The notes beneath the pieces were generated by a model. It was not told where the DNA came from, ran no database searches, and worked only from the letters and a program-made list of their open reading frames with translations. A program made the translations under genes and the position numbers. Below, in pieces: positions 8,005 to 17,274 of a stretch of DNA of 64,000 nucleotides; the stretch's first letter is position 1, and each line of letters opens with the position of its first letter. Source of the stretch: Taibaiella lutea (GTDB lineage Bacteria; Bacteroidota; Bacteroidia; Chitinophagales; Chitinophagaceae); the NCBI RefSeq assembly GCF_008629695.1, contig NZ_VWSH01000001.1, forward strand, positions 585,990 to 649,989, in the 5' to 3' direction.

Positions 8005-8469
8005 ATGAAATTATTGTTGCCATTTTTTTTACTTATATCTCTTGCAAGTTGTACGGCACGTGAGCCAGATATTTTTATTCTTCCAGATAATTTTAGAGGT
8101 GGTATTCTTATTATTTATAATCAAAAAAATGGAATAGCTCCTCAGTATCATCGAAAATCCAGAGTTTATGTAATTCCTAAAAATGGTATTTTGAAAACAC
8201 AATTTTCAATTGATTCTGATTGGTCAGCACTTCCTCAATTCTATTACTCGTCTATAAGTTCTGCTAATAGAATACGCTATGTTTATGATGCCAAGGAAAT
8301 ACCAGAAAATGATGTGATTGCTTTTGGAGGGAGCTCAGGTGTTGCAAACAAAGATTTGGCGGGAAAGCAGGTAATACGATTTGCAACTTATTATATTGGT
8401 AATAAATCGATCGTTGACACTGCATACCAGCGACTTGAAGATATAGATATTATTTCTTTAGCAGAATAA
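8005..8469 (+). CDS. Lipoprotein, copy 2 of a duplicated pair (candidate immunity)
   Basis: A 154-residue lipoprotein starting MKLLLPFFLLISLASCTARE. An open frame runs in from the RHS remnant upstream (from 7870), but the lipoprotein signal and the alignment with the paralogue at 7233 fix the start at 8005. The N-terminal halves of the two copies are almost identical, while the parts after about residue 70 (STIDSD or LMDEDW regions) diverge clearly. That pattern suggests selection for altered specificity after duplication. The family is uncertain (DUF6843-like at best). Confidence 0.65.
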   Translation: MKLLLPFFLLISLASCTAREPDIFILPDNFRGGILIIYNQKNGIAPQYHRKSRVYVIPKNGILKTQFSIDSDWSALPQFYYSSISSANRIRYVYDAKEIPENDVIAFGGSSGVANKDLAGKQVIRFATYYIGNKSIVDTAYQRLEDIDIISLAE

Positions 8470-8537
8470 AGATATTTTCTCTTATTAGTTTTTAATGACC
8501 CTATGGAAATACTTATTGATTAGCTTTCCGCCGTCAT

Positions 8538-9401
8538 TTACTTCCACCTTTTCCCGAAACTAAGCCCGACAAAAAAAGATGCCTGATAAGGATAGGCTTT
8601 GCGATCGGCAATTATTTCTATTTTAGAAGCATAGAAAGCGGCATTGGCGCCGATCATAATGGTCTTGATAAATGCTTTGGGCCTGTCGGGCTCTATGGCA
8701 AAATAAACTTCTCCGAATAACCCGGGAATGTATTTTATTTCTGTAAGCCCCTTGCTCCAACGCTCTTTACCAAGTATATTGCCTTGCTCTAAAAAATGAG
8801 CATCATTGCCGGTGCTGTATTTTTCCGATTGAATATGGGCAACCGGGTCAGGGTTATAATCCACATAAATAAGCTTTAAATAATAGGGCTTCATCATTGC
8901 AAGCGTGGGCCCGGCAATATACCTGAGGCTTACAGACAGATTACCGTCCATGAGTGAAGGAAACAGCATTTGCTCTTTACCATAACCCAGTTGCAATGTA
9001 TATGCGTTGTTTACCTTACCAAAAATGTATGCGCCGGTTTTACCAAGGTAACTGTAGCTGGCATCTGTGCCTTGCTGTTTGATTTCCTTTTCCTGCCTTA
9101 TCTCTGAAAAGTAAAGTTGCCATACCGTTCTGTTGCTGTGCTTTTGCTGAATTATATATTGCAATCCGCCGCTCCAGCCATTGGTATTGAGCCTGCCGGA
9201 AAGAGACAGGCCATAATTAAAGTTACTGTCAAGTCCCCATTTTTCGGCATGGCTTTTCCATTGCTTTACTTTATTCACCTTTTTGCTTCCTTCTTCCTTT
9301 ACTTTTGTCAACTGCTCTTTACTTCCATCCCATATGCCTTGTTGGGCCGGGCTTAGAAACGGGATTAATAAAAAGGTGATTAACAGGGAATACTTAAACA
9401 T
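8538..9401 (-). CDS. Exported outer-membrane-like protein of unknown function
   Basis: A 287-residue protein with signal peptide MFKYSLLITFLLIPFLSPAQ. A short charged linker rich in K and E (residues about 28-55) is followed by alternating hydrophobic strands ending in LSFGKRWK, consistent with a small outer-membrane beta-barrel. I recognise no named family. It is transcribed divergently from the large gene at 9480, with 78 bp between them that would contain both promoters. Its 3' end faces the cassette array, and it appears to mark the border of the ordinary chromosome. Confidence 0.65.
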   Translation of the reverse strand: MFKYSLLITFLLIPFLSPAQQGIWDGSKEQLTKVKEEGSKKVNKVKQWKSHAEKWGLDSNFNYGLSLSGRLNTNGWSGGLQYIIQQKHSNRTVWQLYFSEIRQEKEIKQQGTDASYSYLGKTGAYIFGKVNNAYTLQLGYGKEQMLFPSLMDGNLSVSLRYIAGPTLAMMKPYYLKLIYVDYNPDPVAHIQSEKYSTGNDAHFLEQGNILGKERWSKGLTEIKYIPGLFGEVYFAIEPDRPKAFIKTIMIGANAAFYASKIEIIADRKAYPYQASFFVGLSFGKRWK

Positions 9402-9479
9402 GTTCTATGAAATATTTCCCGACAATGTTAAGGATTTTTAGATTTATTTAAGCATTTTTGTAAGAGTTACCCCTATTTT

Positions 9480-12470
9480 ATGAATATTGTTACCGTCAGA
9501 GTGTTTTTTGTTTTAAGGTGCCTTTTTCTGTTTATTTGTTTTTATATAAGCAAGCCTGCTTTTGTTCAGAGTCAAACCACTGCTCCTTTTAACAGGTTTC
9601 AATATCATAATTATAAATGGAAGGTATTACGCACGCCATTATTCCAATTGTATTTTCCGCAGAGCTTTGACAGCCTTGCAAGCTTTGCTTCCGTTCAGCT
9701 GCCTGATGTTATTGCTGAAATAAAAACTGCTACTGCAACCGAAGTAAAGGCAGTTCCGAATCTTATTCTATATCCTTCCGTAAGCCAGTTATATGAATCC
9801 AACATCGGGATGCACCAGGAAGAGATACAAACATTTCCTACCATAAACCTGAAGGGCGACAGGGTCATGCTTGCTTTCAATGGCTCCTACGAAGATTTCA
9901 GATATGAGTTAAAAGCAGCCTGGATGCGGCTTTGCTGGGAAGAACAATTTAAGAATGATGCAGAACAGCAATTGACTAACCGGCAATCTTCCATACCACA
10001 ATGGTTTAAGGAAGGCAGCATACATTGGTTCGCCTATGGCTGGGAAATAAAAGACGAAGCCTTATTGCAACAAATACTGGATAAGCCTTCCATTACTACA
10101 TGGGAAAACTTAACTAAGGAGAATGCGACTATAAGCGGACAAGCGTTCTGTTATTTACTGACACACAGATACAGGGACGATGCGGTGATGCAATGTTTCT
10201 TTCAGATGCGGCAGGGAAAGTCATTGGCAAGGGCTGTACGGCTTGTTACAAAACATAGATTGGACAGCCTGACAAATGAATGCCTGCGTTATTTCAGGAG
10301 CCGTCGTTATACAAACAATGAATCAATAGTCAGTGCCGCTGATACGTTACAATCCTTCTTGGAAAAGCAATACAAAGGAAAATTATTTGCGCTGGAATAT
10401 AATGGTGATAGTACGTTACTTGCTTTTGCGATAGAAAAATATAACCAGAGAACAATTTTTATCTTAAAGACAAAAGAAATATCCAATCCGAAATATAAAG
10501 CAACATCGTTTACGCATTACCTGTTACCCCCCTGGCAGCAACAGCATAATGATGATATTTACCCTTTATTAAAATGGCAGCACAACAACGCGCTGACTAT
10601 AATCATGCCGGTGAAGGGACAGATAAAATTGCTTTCTTTTAATGAACAGGGAAGCCCCATAACGGACCGCACGCTTTACGGCATTGACGGCATCAATACC
10701 TTCACGCAATGGAACAGCAGCCAATGGCTGTTTTCAGCATACAGGCGAAGCAGAAGCGATATTATAAGTTATGATATCAATACATTGCGATATACGCCTG
10801 TCACAACGGACAATGCAGACCATACAACGTTTTCATTGAACCGGAGCGATAATAGTATTGCCTACCGTTCCGGATATCCTGCTGACAGCCTTTACCATAA
10901 AGATACATTGGCAAAGTCTTACGGCATCTACACAAAAGACCTGAATGTGCCTCTTAAAGAATCGGGGAAGACTAAAGATGTCCTGATTGCAAAAGATTCT
11001 GCCTATATGCATTGGTACAAGCCGGTGTACCAAACAGACGGCACACTCAGCATGGAAAACACAGCAACAGGTTTCCTGAAAACAAATGCCATACATTCAT
11101 TAACTACAGAAGGCAACAGAAATGTAACAAGTCCCTGGGTAAGAGATTATTTAAAAGATTTAAAAACGAAGGATAGCATTAAAACATTGCTTGCGAAAGC
11201 CAGTAGCGGAGAGCCGTCTTTCCTGCAAGGCGTCTTGCAACCGGGCAATAGCAAAAAGGCTGCACAATTGCAAAAGGACAGCCTTCGGGAAGCAGCTGCT
11301 TATTCCTATAAAAAGCTGAGCCCCTATATACTTCAACTCCATAGCGCTTATTTCAGAGCAGCTATCAACAACGATTATTTCATTAACCGGTACCAACCCT
11401 TTCAGGCTTATCTAGGAACCTTTAAATTTCCGGAGGTGGGCGCTATGATTACCGGGGGGTTCAGCGATTTATTCGAGAATCATCAGTTCAATATCGGCTA
11501 TCGCTTACCTGCGGGGACGGAGGGCAGTGATTTTTTTGTGCGTTATGAAAACTCCACAAAGAAAACGGACTGGCATGTGATGTTTTTCAGAAAAGTGGAA
11601 AGCCTGCAACCGGATCCGCAACGGGACTGGAAAGATGCCCAAGGCAACCCCTACCCTCTTGCAGCGAAAGTAAAGACGCATTATTATGAATTGGGTTTCC
11701 ATACGCCTTTGCATTACGACTGGTCGTTGGATTATTCGCTTGCGGCAAGAAGGGACAGAACTATTTTTCTTGCTACTGACAGGTACAGCCTGAACTATGA
11801 AGCATTACAGTCGTGGTGGGGCATTGGCAATGTAGTGTTGAAAGCGCACAAGATGCGTCCGCTTATACCCTTGCTTGAAAAAGGCTGGGAAGGTAAAATT
11901 TTACTGGATGGCATGGCTTCTACCGGCAAACAAAGCACTGTTGTTTACGGAGGCCAGTTTAATTTCAGTTACAGCCAGCCTATTATTAAAAACATTACAA
12001 TTGTGGCAAGGATACAAGGCGGGTACAGCGGCGGCCAGAGCAAGATACTTTACAATTTTGGCGGCATGGACAATAATATTGTAACAAGGGTCGATACTTC
12101 TGTTCATTTCGGCCAAAATGCGCCTTTTGCTTTTCAGACTTTAGTTACGCCATTTCGTGGTTATGAGCAGAACAGTATCTACGGCAGTCATTATGGATTG
12201 CTGAATCTGGATTTATACTTTCCTTTATTCAGAAGCCTGATTCCGTTGCACACTTCTTTTTCCTCGCTGAATAACCTTCAGATTGGCTTGTTTACCGATT
12301 TCGCAAAAGCAGGGGGAGCAACAGGCCTGCCGGAAAGCCCGTCCAATTTATCTTCTTTCGGTTTCAGTGTAAGGACAATGCTGGCCGGTTATCCGATACG
12401 TTTTGACATGGCATGGCCGGGGAATTTCAATAAAACACCGGTCTGGTATTTATCGCTGGCTTTGAAATAA
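9480..12470 (+). CDS. Large exported protein: peptidase-MA-like N-terminus, WD/PD40-like middle, C-terminal beta-barrel
   Basis: A 996-residue protein with an N-terminal hydrophobic export signal (about residues 8-30). The segment around residues 45-260 (TPLFQLYFPQSFDSLASF, IPQWFKEGSIHWFAYGWE) resembles the peptidase-MA-like domain of Bacteroidota proteins often annotated as TolB-like. I do not see an intact HExxH there, so it may be inactive. The middle has repeated short beta segments compatible with a propeller. The last 400 residues contain alternating strands, ending in FDMAWPGNF...WYLSLALK, typical of an outer-membrane barrel with a terminal aromatic strand. Function unknown. Confidence 0.6.
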   Translation: MNIVTVRVFFVLRCLFLFICFYISKPAFVQSQTTAPFNRFQYHNYKWKVLRTPLFQLYFPQSFDSLASFASVQLPDVIAEIKTATATEVKAVPNLILYPSVSQLYESNIGMHQEEIQTFPTINLKGDRVMLAFNGSYEDFRYELKAAWMRLCWEEQFKNDAEQQLTNRQSSIPQWFKEGSIHWFAYGWEIKDEALLQQILDKPSITTWENLTKENATISGQAFCYLLTHRYRDDAVMQCFFQMRQGKSLARAVRLVTKHRLDSLTNECLRYFRSRRYTNNESIVSAADTLQSFLEKQYKGKLFALEYNGDSTLLAFAIEKYNQRTIFILKTKEISNPKYKATSFTHYLLPPWQQQHNDDIYPLLKWQHNNALTIIMPVKGQIKLLSFNEQGSPITDRTLYGIDGINTFTQWNSSQWLFSAYRRSRSDIISYDINTLRYTPVTTDNADHTTFSLNRSDNSIAYRSGYPADSLYHKDTLAKSYGIYTKDLNVPLKESGKTKDVLIAKDSAYMHWYKPVYQTDGTLSMENTATGFLKTNAIHSLTTEGNRNVTSPWVRDYLKDLKTKDSIKTLLAKASSGEPSFLQGVLQPGNSKKAAQLQKDSLREAAAYSYKKLSPYILQLHSAYFRAAINNDYFINRYQPFQAYLGTFKFPEVGAMITGGFSDLFENHQFNIGYRLPAGTEGSDFFVRYENSTKKTDWHVMFFRKVESLQPDPQRDWKDAQGNPYPLAAKVKTHYYELGFHTPLHYDWSLDYSLAARRDRTIFLATDRYSLNYEALQSWWGIGNVVLKAHKMRPLIPLLEKGWEGKILLDGMASTGKQSTVVYGGQFNFSYSQPIIKNITIVARIQGGYSGGQSKILYNFGGMDNNIVTRVDTSVHFGQNAPFAFQTLVTPFRGYEQNSIYGSHYGLLNLDLYFPLFRSLIPLHTSFSSLNNLQIGLFTDFAKAGGATGLPESPSNLSSFGFSVRTMLAGYPIRFDMAWPGNFNKTPVWYLSLALK

Positions 12471-12485
12471 ATGAATGTTTTAAAA

Positions 12486-14546
12486 TTATGCTGATTGCAG
12501 TGCAGCATCTTCGTTACTGATTTTCTTTTTTCTCAATAACATATACGTTTCTGCCGATAAGCAAAACAGGCCTAACATTACACAAATTTTCCAAAAAGGG
12601 AAAGGTGCTTTCGCTTCATTCCATCCGTTTTTAGCAATGCTCCTGTCATCAATCCAAAGAATTCTATTGGGCTTCAGCGCTGTTTCTACGTCGCTCTTTG
12701 AGGCGTATTCCAGTACGGATTCCGTACGCATGGCATTCACGCCAATATGAACGGTATCCTTGCTTGCCTCACTGTGAAGCCTGTAAAAACCGGCTTCGTT
12801 AACGGCTTTGTTGATAAACAATTCTACGCCAATGCCGGAAGGGCGTTGTGAAGGAATCGCGTCAAAACTATTTTGTGAAAGATGCCATACTTTTCTGTCA
12901 TCAGAACCTTCTACCGGAAGCCACAAAGGCTGCATGCTACCGATATTCAACGCAAACATATTGCCGGAACCGCTCTGAATGGCCATTTTATACAATATCG
13001 GAACAAAGAAATAGCTTACTGCAAAATTCGAGCTGCGGTCATCCAGGGGGGAAGCACAGATATACATTTTGCCTTGTCCCAATGAATACTGTGCCAGGAA
13101 GGGCTTTCCATCCCGGAAGGTCATTAAGGATTGCTGATTGGCGGTTAAGGACGCATCAATAGGATAGCGTTCTACCGTAGTCGGCAGCTGGACATTGTCG
13201 GGAATTTTTTCAAATAAATCCTGCAGCAAAGGATGTGCTTCCTGCATGCTTACCACTTGCTGTTGTGCGGTATCTATTTTCTCCAGGGCAATATCGCCCC
13301 AGGCCTTTAATGACTGATTAAAACTTTCCACATTGTTGATGGCCCCGGGAAACATCAATACATTTTGTCCCCGTTGCAAAGCCGCGGCAACAGCGGTTTG
13401 CAATCCTGCCGGAATGCTTCCTATATTCTGCAATATTATCAGGCCATATTGCTGCCAGTCATCTTTCTGAATACCGGATGCATTCTCTTCTTTAACTTTA
13501 AATCCTTCATAGGTTCTTAATGCTGTTTGCAGAAAGGGATTAATTCCATTTTCCGTAACAACCAAAACAGACATTTCAGGAGCCGTGCGGGCCGCAATCC
13601 TGAAGGTATCATCAAAAGATACAGGATGGTCCTGCAGGGACAAAGTAATATCCTGCCATCCGCCGGAAGAAAGCTGTAAGGCAAGCGTGTCCGTCCATTC
13701 CTGCCGCTCTCCCGTTTCAATATTGCTTACTGCCCTCACCTGATTGCCAATGCTTATCTGAAGGTTACTTGATTTATTGTTATTGACGCCACTCTGCCTC
13801 ACTTTTACAACCAAAGGATTCGGCTGACGATTATCAATATTTGGTGATAAAAAATAAGCGGTATCGATGTATAAATTGGAAGGTTTATTTGCTGCTAATG
13901 GATAAAAATATACGGCTTTCAATTCAGGTAATGATACTTTTGCGACATTATCTAAAAAGGTTTTCTTTTGCAAATCCGTAAAGCAATATAAATTCCAGTT
14001 TTCATTTTTCTCATTTGATTCCGCTGCATTCAGACTGTTCATTAGTTGAGACAAAGAGAATAGTTGCGCAGTCGGCCGTATTTCCTGCAAAGCCTGCAAT
14101 GCTTCATTTTTCAGCATAGGCCGCATAGCCGATTTCTTATTATTGCTTATCAAAACAAATCTTGCATTTTCGACGGAGGATTCTATAAGCTGGCGTGCTT
14201 TATGTTTAGCTAATTGCAACAGGTTTTCCTGCCCGTTGCCGATAGTCATGCTGTAAGAATTATCAATATAGATGGCTGTAATATCTTTGCTTTTATCATT
14301 TTTCAATGCCCCGAAATAAGGCTGTGCAAAAGCCAGGATAACTGCGGCAAGAAACAACATCCGTAATAATAATAACCGCCAGTTGCGAATTTTGGACTGA
14401 CGCTTGGTAGAAAGCTGGATATTGCGTAGAAAACGGGTATCCGGAAAATCAATCCGTTTGTATCTCCTCAGATTAAACAGATGGATCATTACCGGTATTG
14501 CAAGCGAAAGGCCTGCCAATAAAAACAAGGGGAATAAGAAGCCCAT
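12486..14546 (-). CDS. BatA-type membrane protein with vWFA-like domain
   Basis: A 686-residue protein. The N-terminus FLFPLFLLAGLSLAIPVMIH followed by LFNLRRYKRIDFPDTRFLR is the signature of the BatA N-terminal domain (two membrane helices with the FP-x-TRFL motif). A vWFA-like stretch follows (IYIDNSYSMTIGNG, near residue 93), in which DxSxS of the metal site is partly kept (D-N-S-Y-S). A large periplasmic part follows, and a single helix near the C-terminus (WKICVMLGLFCLSAETYML) anchors it. Such proteins occur near aerotolerance-type Bat clusters, but no other bat gene or MoxR ATPase is adjacent here. Convergent with the gene ending at 12470. Confidence 0.75.
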   Translation of the reverse strand: MGFLFPLFLLAGLSLAIPVMIHLFNLRRYKRIDFPDTRFLRNIQLSTKRQSKIRNWRLLLLRMLFLAAVILAFAQPYFGALKNDKSKDITAIYIDNSYSMTIGNGQENLLQLAKHKARQLIESSVENARFVLISNNKKSAMRPMLKNEALQALQEIRPTAQLFSLSQLMNSLNAAESNEKNENWNLYCFTDLQKKTFLDNVAKVSLPELKAVYFYPLAANKPSNLYIDTAYFLSPNIDNRQPNPLVVKVRQSGVNNNKSSNLQISIGNQVRAVSNIETGERQEWTDTLALQLSSGGWQDITLSLQDHPVSFDDTFRIAARTAPEMSVLVVTENGINPFLQTALRTYEGFKVKEENASGIQKDDWQQYGLIILQNIGSIPAGLQTAVAAALQRGQNVLMFPGAINNVESFNQSLKAWGDIALEKIDTAQQQVVSMQEAHPLLQDLFEKIPDNVQLPTTVERYPIDASLTANQQSLMTFRDGKPFLAQYSLGQGKMYICASPLDDRSSNFAVSYFFVPILYKMAIQSGSGNMFALNIGSMQPLWLPVEGSDDRKVWHLSQNSFDAIPSQRPSGIGVELFINKAVNEAGFYRLHSEASKDTVHIGVNAMRTESVLEYASKSDVETALKPNRILWIDDRSIAKNGWNEAKAPFPFWKICVMLGLFCLSAETYMLLRKKKISNEDAALQSA

Positions 14547-14552
14547 AGCTTC

Positions 14553-14690
14553 AAAAATAGGTTTAAAATTTCATTTCCGAATTTCAAAACCCAAAAAATA
14601 AAATCCCGTATTTCAATAACAAATTCTAAAACCCCGGATCAAATGACAAATTCAAAATTTCAGATTTCGGATTTCAAAAACAGGTAGCAG
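14553..14690. repeat. Low-complexity intergenic repeat of TTTCAAAAxxC type
   Basis: About 140 bp of degenerate short units such as AATTTCAAAACCC, AATTCTAAAACCCC and AATTCAAAATTTCAG. The same kind of sequence lies at 22273-22312, 23493-23526 and 27650-27690, always between genes. No coding potential is visible. Confidence 0.55.
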
Positions 14691-14745
14691 CGAGTACCTG
14701 AGCTCCGATTTCTAATTTCCCAAATATCCGATAACGTTTTTTGCC

Positions 14746-14753
14746 TATTTTTG
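14746..14753 (+). promoter_or_regulatory. Bacteroidota -7 box TATTTTTG before the histidine kinase
   Basis: TATTTTTG fits the consensus TAnnTTTG. The ATG lies only 5 nt after its G, so transcription would begin at or one base before the start codon and give a leaderless mRNA. Confidence 0.55.
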
Positions 14754-14757
14754 AGCC

Positions 14758-15912
14758 ATGCGTCAATACCTGCATTGGAAAACATACCTTGTCATATTTG
14801 CCCTGAGCATCGTCGGCCTTGCCTTATATTATTTCAATCAGGTGGCAAAGGATGTGGCTGTTGAAGAGCAAAACAGGGTAATCATGCTTGTGGAAGCCAT
14901 TAAAACGGTAGCTATAGCGGCCCCTACATCTCAAAGCGATGTTACCTACGCCACAAAAATGATTGATGAAAACAAAACAATTCCTTTGTTCATTACAGAT
15001 GAGCATTTCAAAATTATTGACACCAGAAATTTAGATTCCACCCGTTTACGCGACGATCCCCAATATTTAGAGCGGAAGTTTAATCAATTTAAATCGCTGC
15101 ATCCCCCTATTCCATATGATTACAGTACACCGGGCATGAACGGCAAGGGTTACCTTGTTTATGGCGATTCCAACCTCTTAAACAGGCTTCGGTATTATCC
15201 TTTGCTGATACTTGCCATTACCTTCTTGTTCGGGTTAATTGTGGTGATTGCGATATCCAATGCACAACGCAGTTTGCAAAATCAGGTATGGGTGGGTATG
15301 TCAAAAGAAACGGCACATCAGATCGGTACGCCATTGACTTCCATTGTGGCATGGATGGAATTATTAAAAGAAACGGAAAGCAACAAGGAATGGATTGCAG
15401 AAATGGAAAAGGATGTTTCAAGATTGCAATTGATTGCAGATCGTTTCTCAAAGATTGGAAGCATACCACAATTGAAAGAAGAAAATCTGGCCACGCGCCT
15501 TCAGGCTATGGTAGAGTATATGCGTATGCGTAAACCTAAAAAGGTAACGATTGATTTTGAGCACAACGAAGATGATGTGCAGGTTCTTTTAAGCGGCCCG
15601 TTATTTGACTGGGTAATTGAAAACCTGATGCGGAATGCATTAGATGCAATGGAAGGAGAAGGCCGGATTTTCATTAAATTAGTCAATCAACCGAGGGTTG
15701 TAACCATTGATGTCTGCGACACAGGTAAAGGCATTCCGAAAAATAATTTCAAAAAAGTCTTTGCACCGGGTTTTTCTACCAAGCAACGTGGCTGGGGGCT
15801 TGGGCTTTCTTTAGCCAAACGGATTATTGAGAAATATCATAATGGCAATATTTTTGTAAAATCGTCGGAATCAGGTACCGGCACTACTTTCAGAATTATA
15901 TTCAGGAGATAA
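14758..15912 (+). CDS. Membrane-bound sensor histidine kinase (orphan)
   Basis: A 384-residue kinase. A membrane helix lies at residues 10-28 and another at about 147-167; the roughly 115 residues between would be a periplasmic sensor domain. The H-box SKETAHQIGTPLTS carries the phospho-acceptor H187. The N-box is ENLMRNALDAMEG, the G1 box DVCDTGKGIP and the G2 box GWGLGLSLAKRI, so the ATPase domain is complete. No response regulator gene is next to it, so the partner must be elsewhere. The stimulus is unknown. Confidence 0.85.
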   Translation: MRQYLHWKTYLVIFALSIVGLALYYFNQVAKDVAVEEQNRVIMLVEAIKTVAIAAPTSQSDVTYATKMIDENKTIPLFITDEHFKIIDTRNLDSTRLRDDPQYLERKFNQFKSLHPPIPYDYSTPGMNGKGYLVYGDSNLLNRLRYYPLLILAITFLFGLIVVIAISNAQRSLQNQVWVGMSKETAHQIGTPLTSIVAWMELLKETESNKEWIAEMEKDVSRLQLIADRFSKIGSIPQLKEENLATRLQAMVEYMRMRKPKKVTIDFEHNEDDVQVLLSGPLFDWVIENLMRNALDAMEGEGRIFIKLVNQPRVVTIDVCDTGKGIPKNNFKKVFAPGFSTKQRGWGLGLSLAKRIIEKYHNGNIFVKSSESGTGTTFRIIFRR

Positions 15913-15943
15913 TTCCATCAGGGAATAAAAGGCAATGCTTCAA

Positions 15944-16486
15944 ATGACACATAGCGACAAAAATGCTGAAATACTTATCAGGCCTGCAACAGAGGATGAT
16001 TTAGCGGAGATATTATATATTTATAACGATGCCATTTTAAATACGACTTCGGTATATAATTATCTGCCGCACACGCTGGAAATGCGTAAGGAATGGTTTC
16101 TTCAAAAACAACAAGAGGATTTTCCGGTGTTGGTGGCCGAACAAAAAGGCATTGTTACAGGATTCAGTACTTATGGACATTTCAGGGCATGGGCGGCTTA
16201 TAAATATTCAGTTGAGGTTTCGGTATATATTCATCCGGAATACAGAGGCAAGGGTATCGCCAAATTGCTCTATCCGCCATTGTTTCAGAAAGCAAAAGAA
16301 CAGCAATTACATGCATTGATGGCAGGGATTGATGCGTCCAATATTGCCAGCATCAGGCTTCACGAACAATTTGGCTTTAAAACAGTTGGATTATTTAAAG
16401 AGGTGGGCTACAAATTTGACAAATGGCTTGACCTGCAATTCATGCAATTATTGCTGGAAACGCCCGAACAACCTGTTTCGAAATAA
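15944..16486 (+). CDS. GNAT family N-acetyltransferase (phosphinothricin-acetyltransferase-like)
   Basis: About 180 residues. I prefer the ATG at 15944 (MTHSDK); an in-frame ATG at 15935 is possible. The domain starts IRPATEDDLAEILYIYNDAI and has the acetyl-CoA loop YIHPEYRGKGIAKLL with R-G-K-G, then the strand-helix GIDASNIASIRLHEQFGF. This arrangement with FKEVGYKFDKWLDLQFMQ at the end is typical of the Pat/Bar/YncA branch, which acetylates amino-acid-like substrates such as L-methionine sulfone or phosphinothricin. The true substrate is unknown. Confidence 0.8.
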   Translation: MTHSDKNAEILIRPATEDDLAEILYIYNDAILNTTSVYNYLPHTLEMRKEWFLQKQQEDFPVLVAEQKGIVTGFSTYGHFRAWAAYKYSVEVSVYIHPEYRGKGIAKLLYPPLFQKAKEQQLHALMAGIDASNIASIRLHEQFGFKTVGLFKEVGYKFDKWLDLQFMQLLLETPEQPVSK

Positions 16487-16511
16487 CGTTCTGCGTTTTA
16501 TTTTTATATCG

Positions 16512-17270
16512 ATGATTTTACAGAGGCCTTCATTATCTTATATACCTAAACGGATTGTTTCATTAGTCCCGTCTCAAACTGAATTATTATTCGATTTAGG
16601 ATTGGAAGATGAAACCGTTGGCATTACCAAGTTCTGTGTGCATCCTGAAAAATGGTTCAGGACCAAGACAAGAGTTGGCGGCACCAAGACTATAAATATA
16701 GAGAAAATTAAATCGCTACATCCCGATTTAATTATTGCCAATAAAGAAGAGAATGTAAAAGAACAGATTGAAGCTATAAGTATGATTGCGCCGACATGGA
16801 TAAGCGACATTCAAAATCTTGATGATGCCCTGCAAATGATAAGCGATATAGGTCAACTTACAAATAAGGTATCCGAAGCCAATAGGGTCGTTACTGAAAT
16901 TGAAAGCGCTTTTGGAAATATAAATATTGATAAGACAAGCCACAGCAAAGCTTTATACCTCATCTGGCGCAAACCCTGGATGACAATAGGGAAAGATACT
17001 TTCATTCATGCCATGCTTGAAAAACTTAACTTAAAAAATGCTTTTGAACATCTGAGCAGATATCCTGAATTGTCCGATGACGACATCCGCAACAGTAATG
17101 CATCATTGGTCTTACTATCATCAGAGCCTTATCCTTTTAAGGAAAAACATATAGCAATGATACAGGAACTACTGCCTGAAGCTAAGATTGAATTGGTGGA
17201 TGGGGAAATGTTCAGTTGGTATGGCAGCAGGCTTCTAAAAGCGCCGGTTTATTTTGAATCATTGTTCTGA
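16512..17270 (+). CDS. Helical-backbone metal receptor / BtuF-like cobalamin-type binding protein without signal
   Basis: I place the start at ATG 16512 because upstream residues would overlap the acetyltransferase gene. The 252-residue protein begins PKRIVSLVPSQTELLFDLGL and continues TKFCVHPEKW and IKSLHPDLIIANKEENVKE, the pattern of class III periplasmic binding proteins (BtuF/FhuD fold). No signal peptide is visible, so it is cytoplasmic or the start is incomplete. This signal-less form is frequent in Bacteroidota, but its ligand is unknown. No permease or ATPase gene is beside it. Confidence 0.75.
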   Translation: MILQRPSLSYIPKRIVSLVPSQTELLFDLGLEDETVGITKFCVHPEKWFRTKTRVGGTKTINIEKIKSLHPDLIIANKEENVKEQIEAISMIAPTWISDIQNLDDALQMISDIGQLTNKVSEANRVVTEIESAFGNINIDKTSHSKALYLIWRKPWMTIGKDTFIHAMLEKLNLKNAFEHLSRYPELSDDDIRNSNASLVLLSSEPYPFKEKHIAMIQELLPEAKIELVDGEMFSWYGSRLLKAPVYFESLF

Positions 17271-17274
17271 TAAT

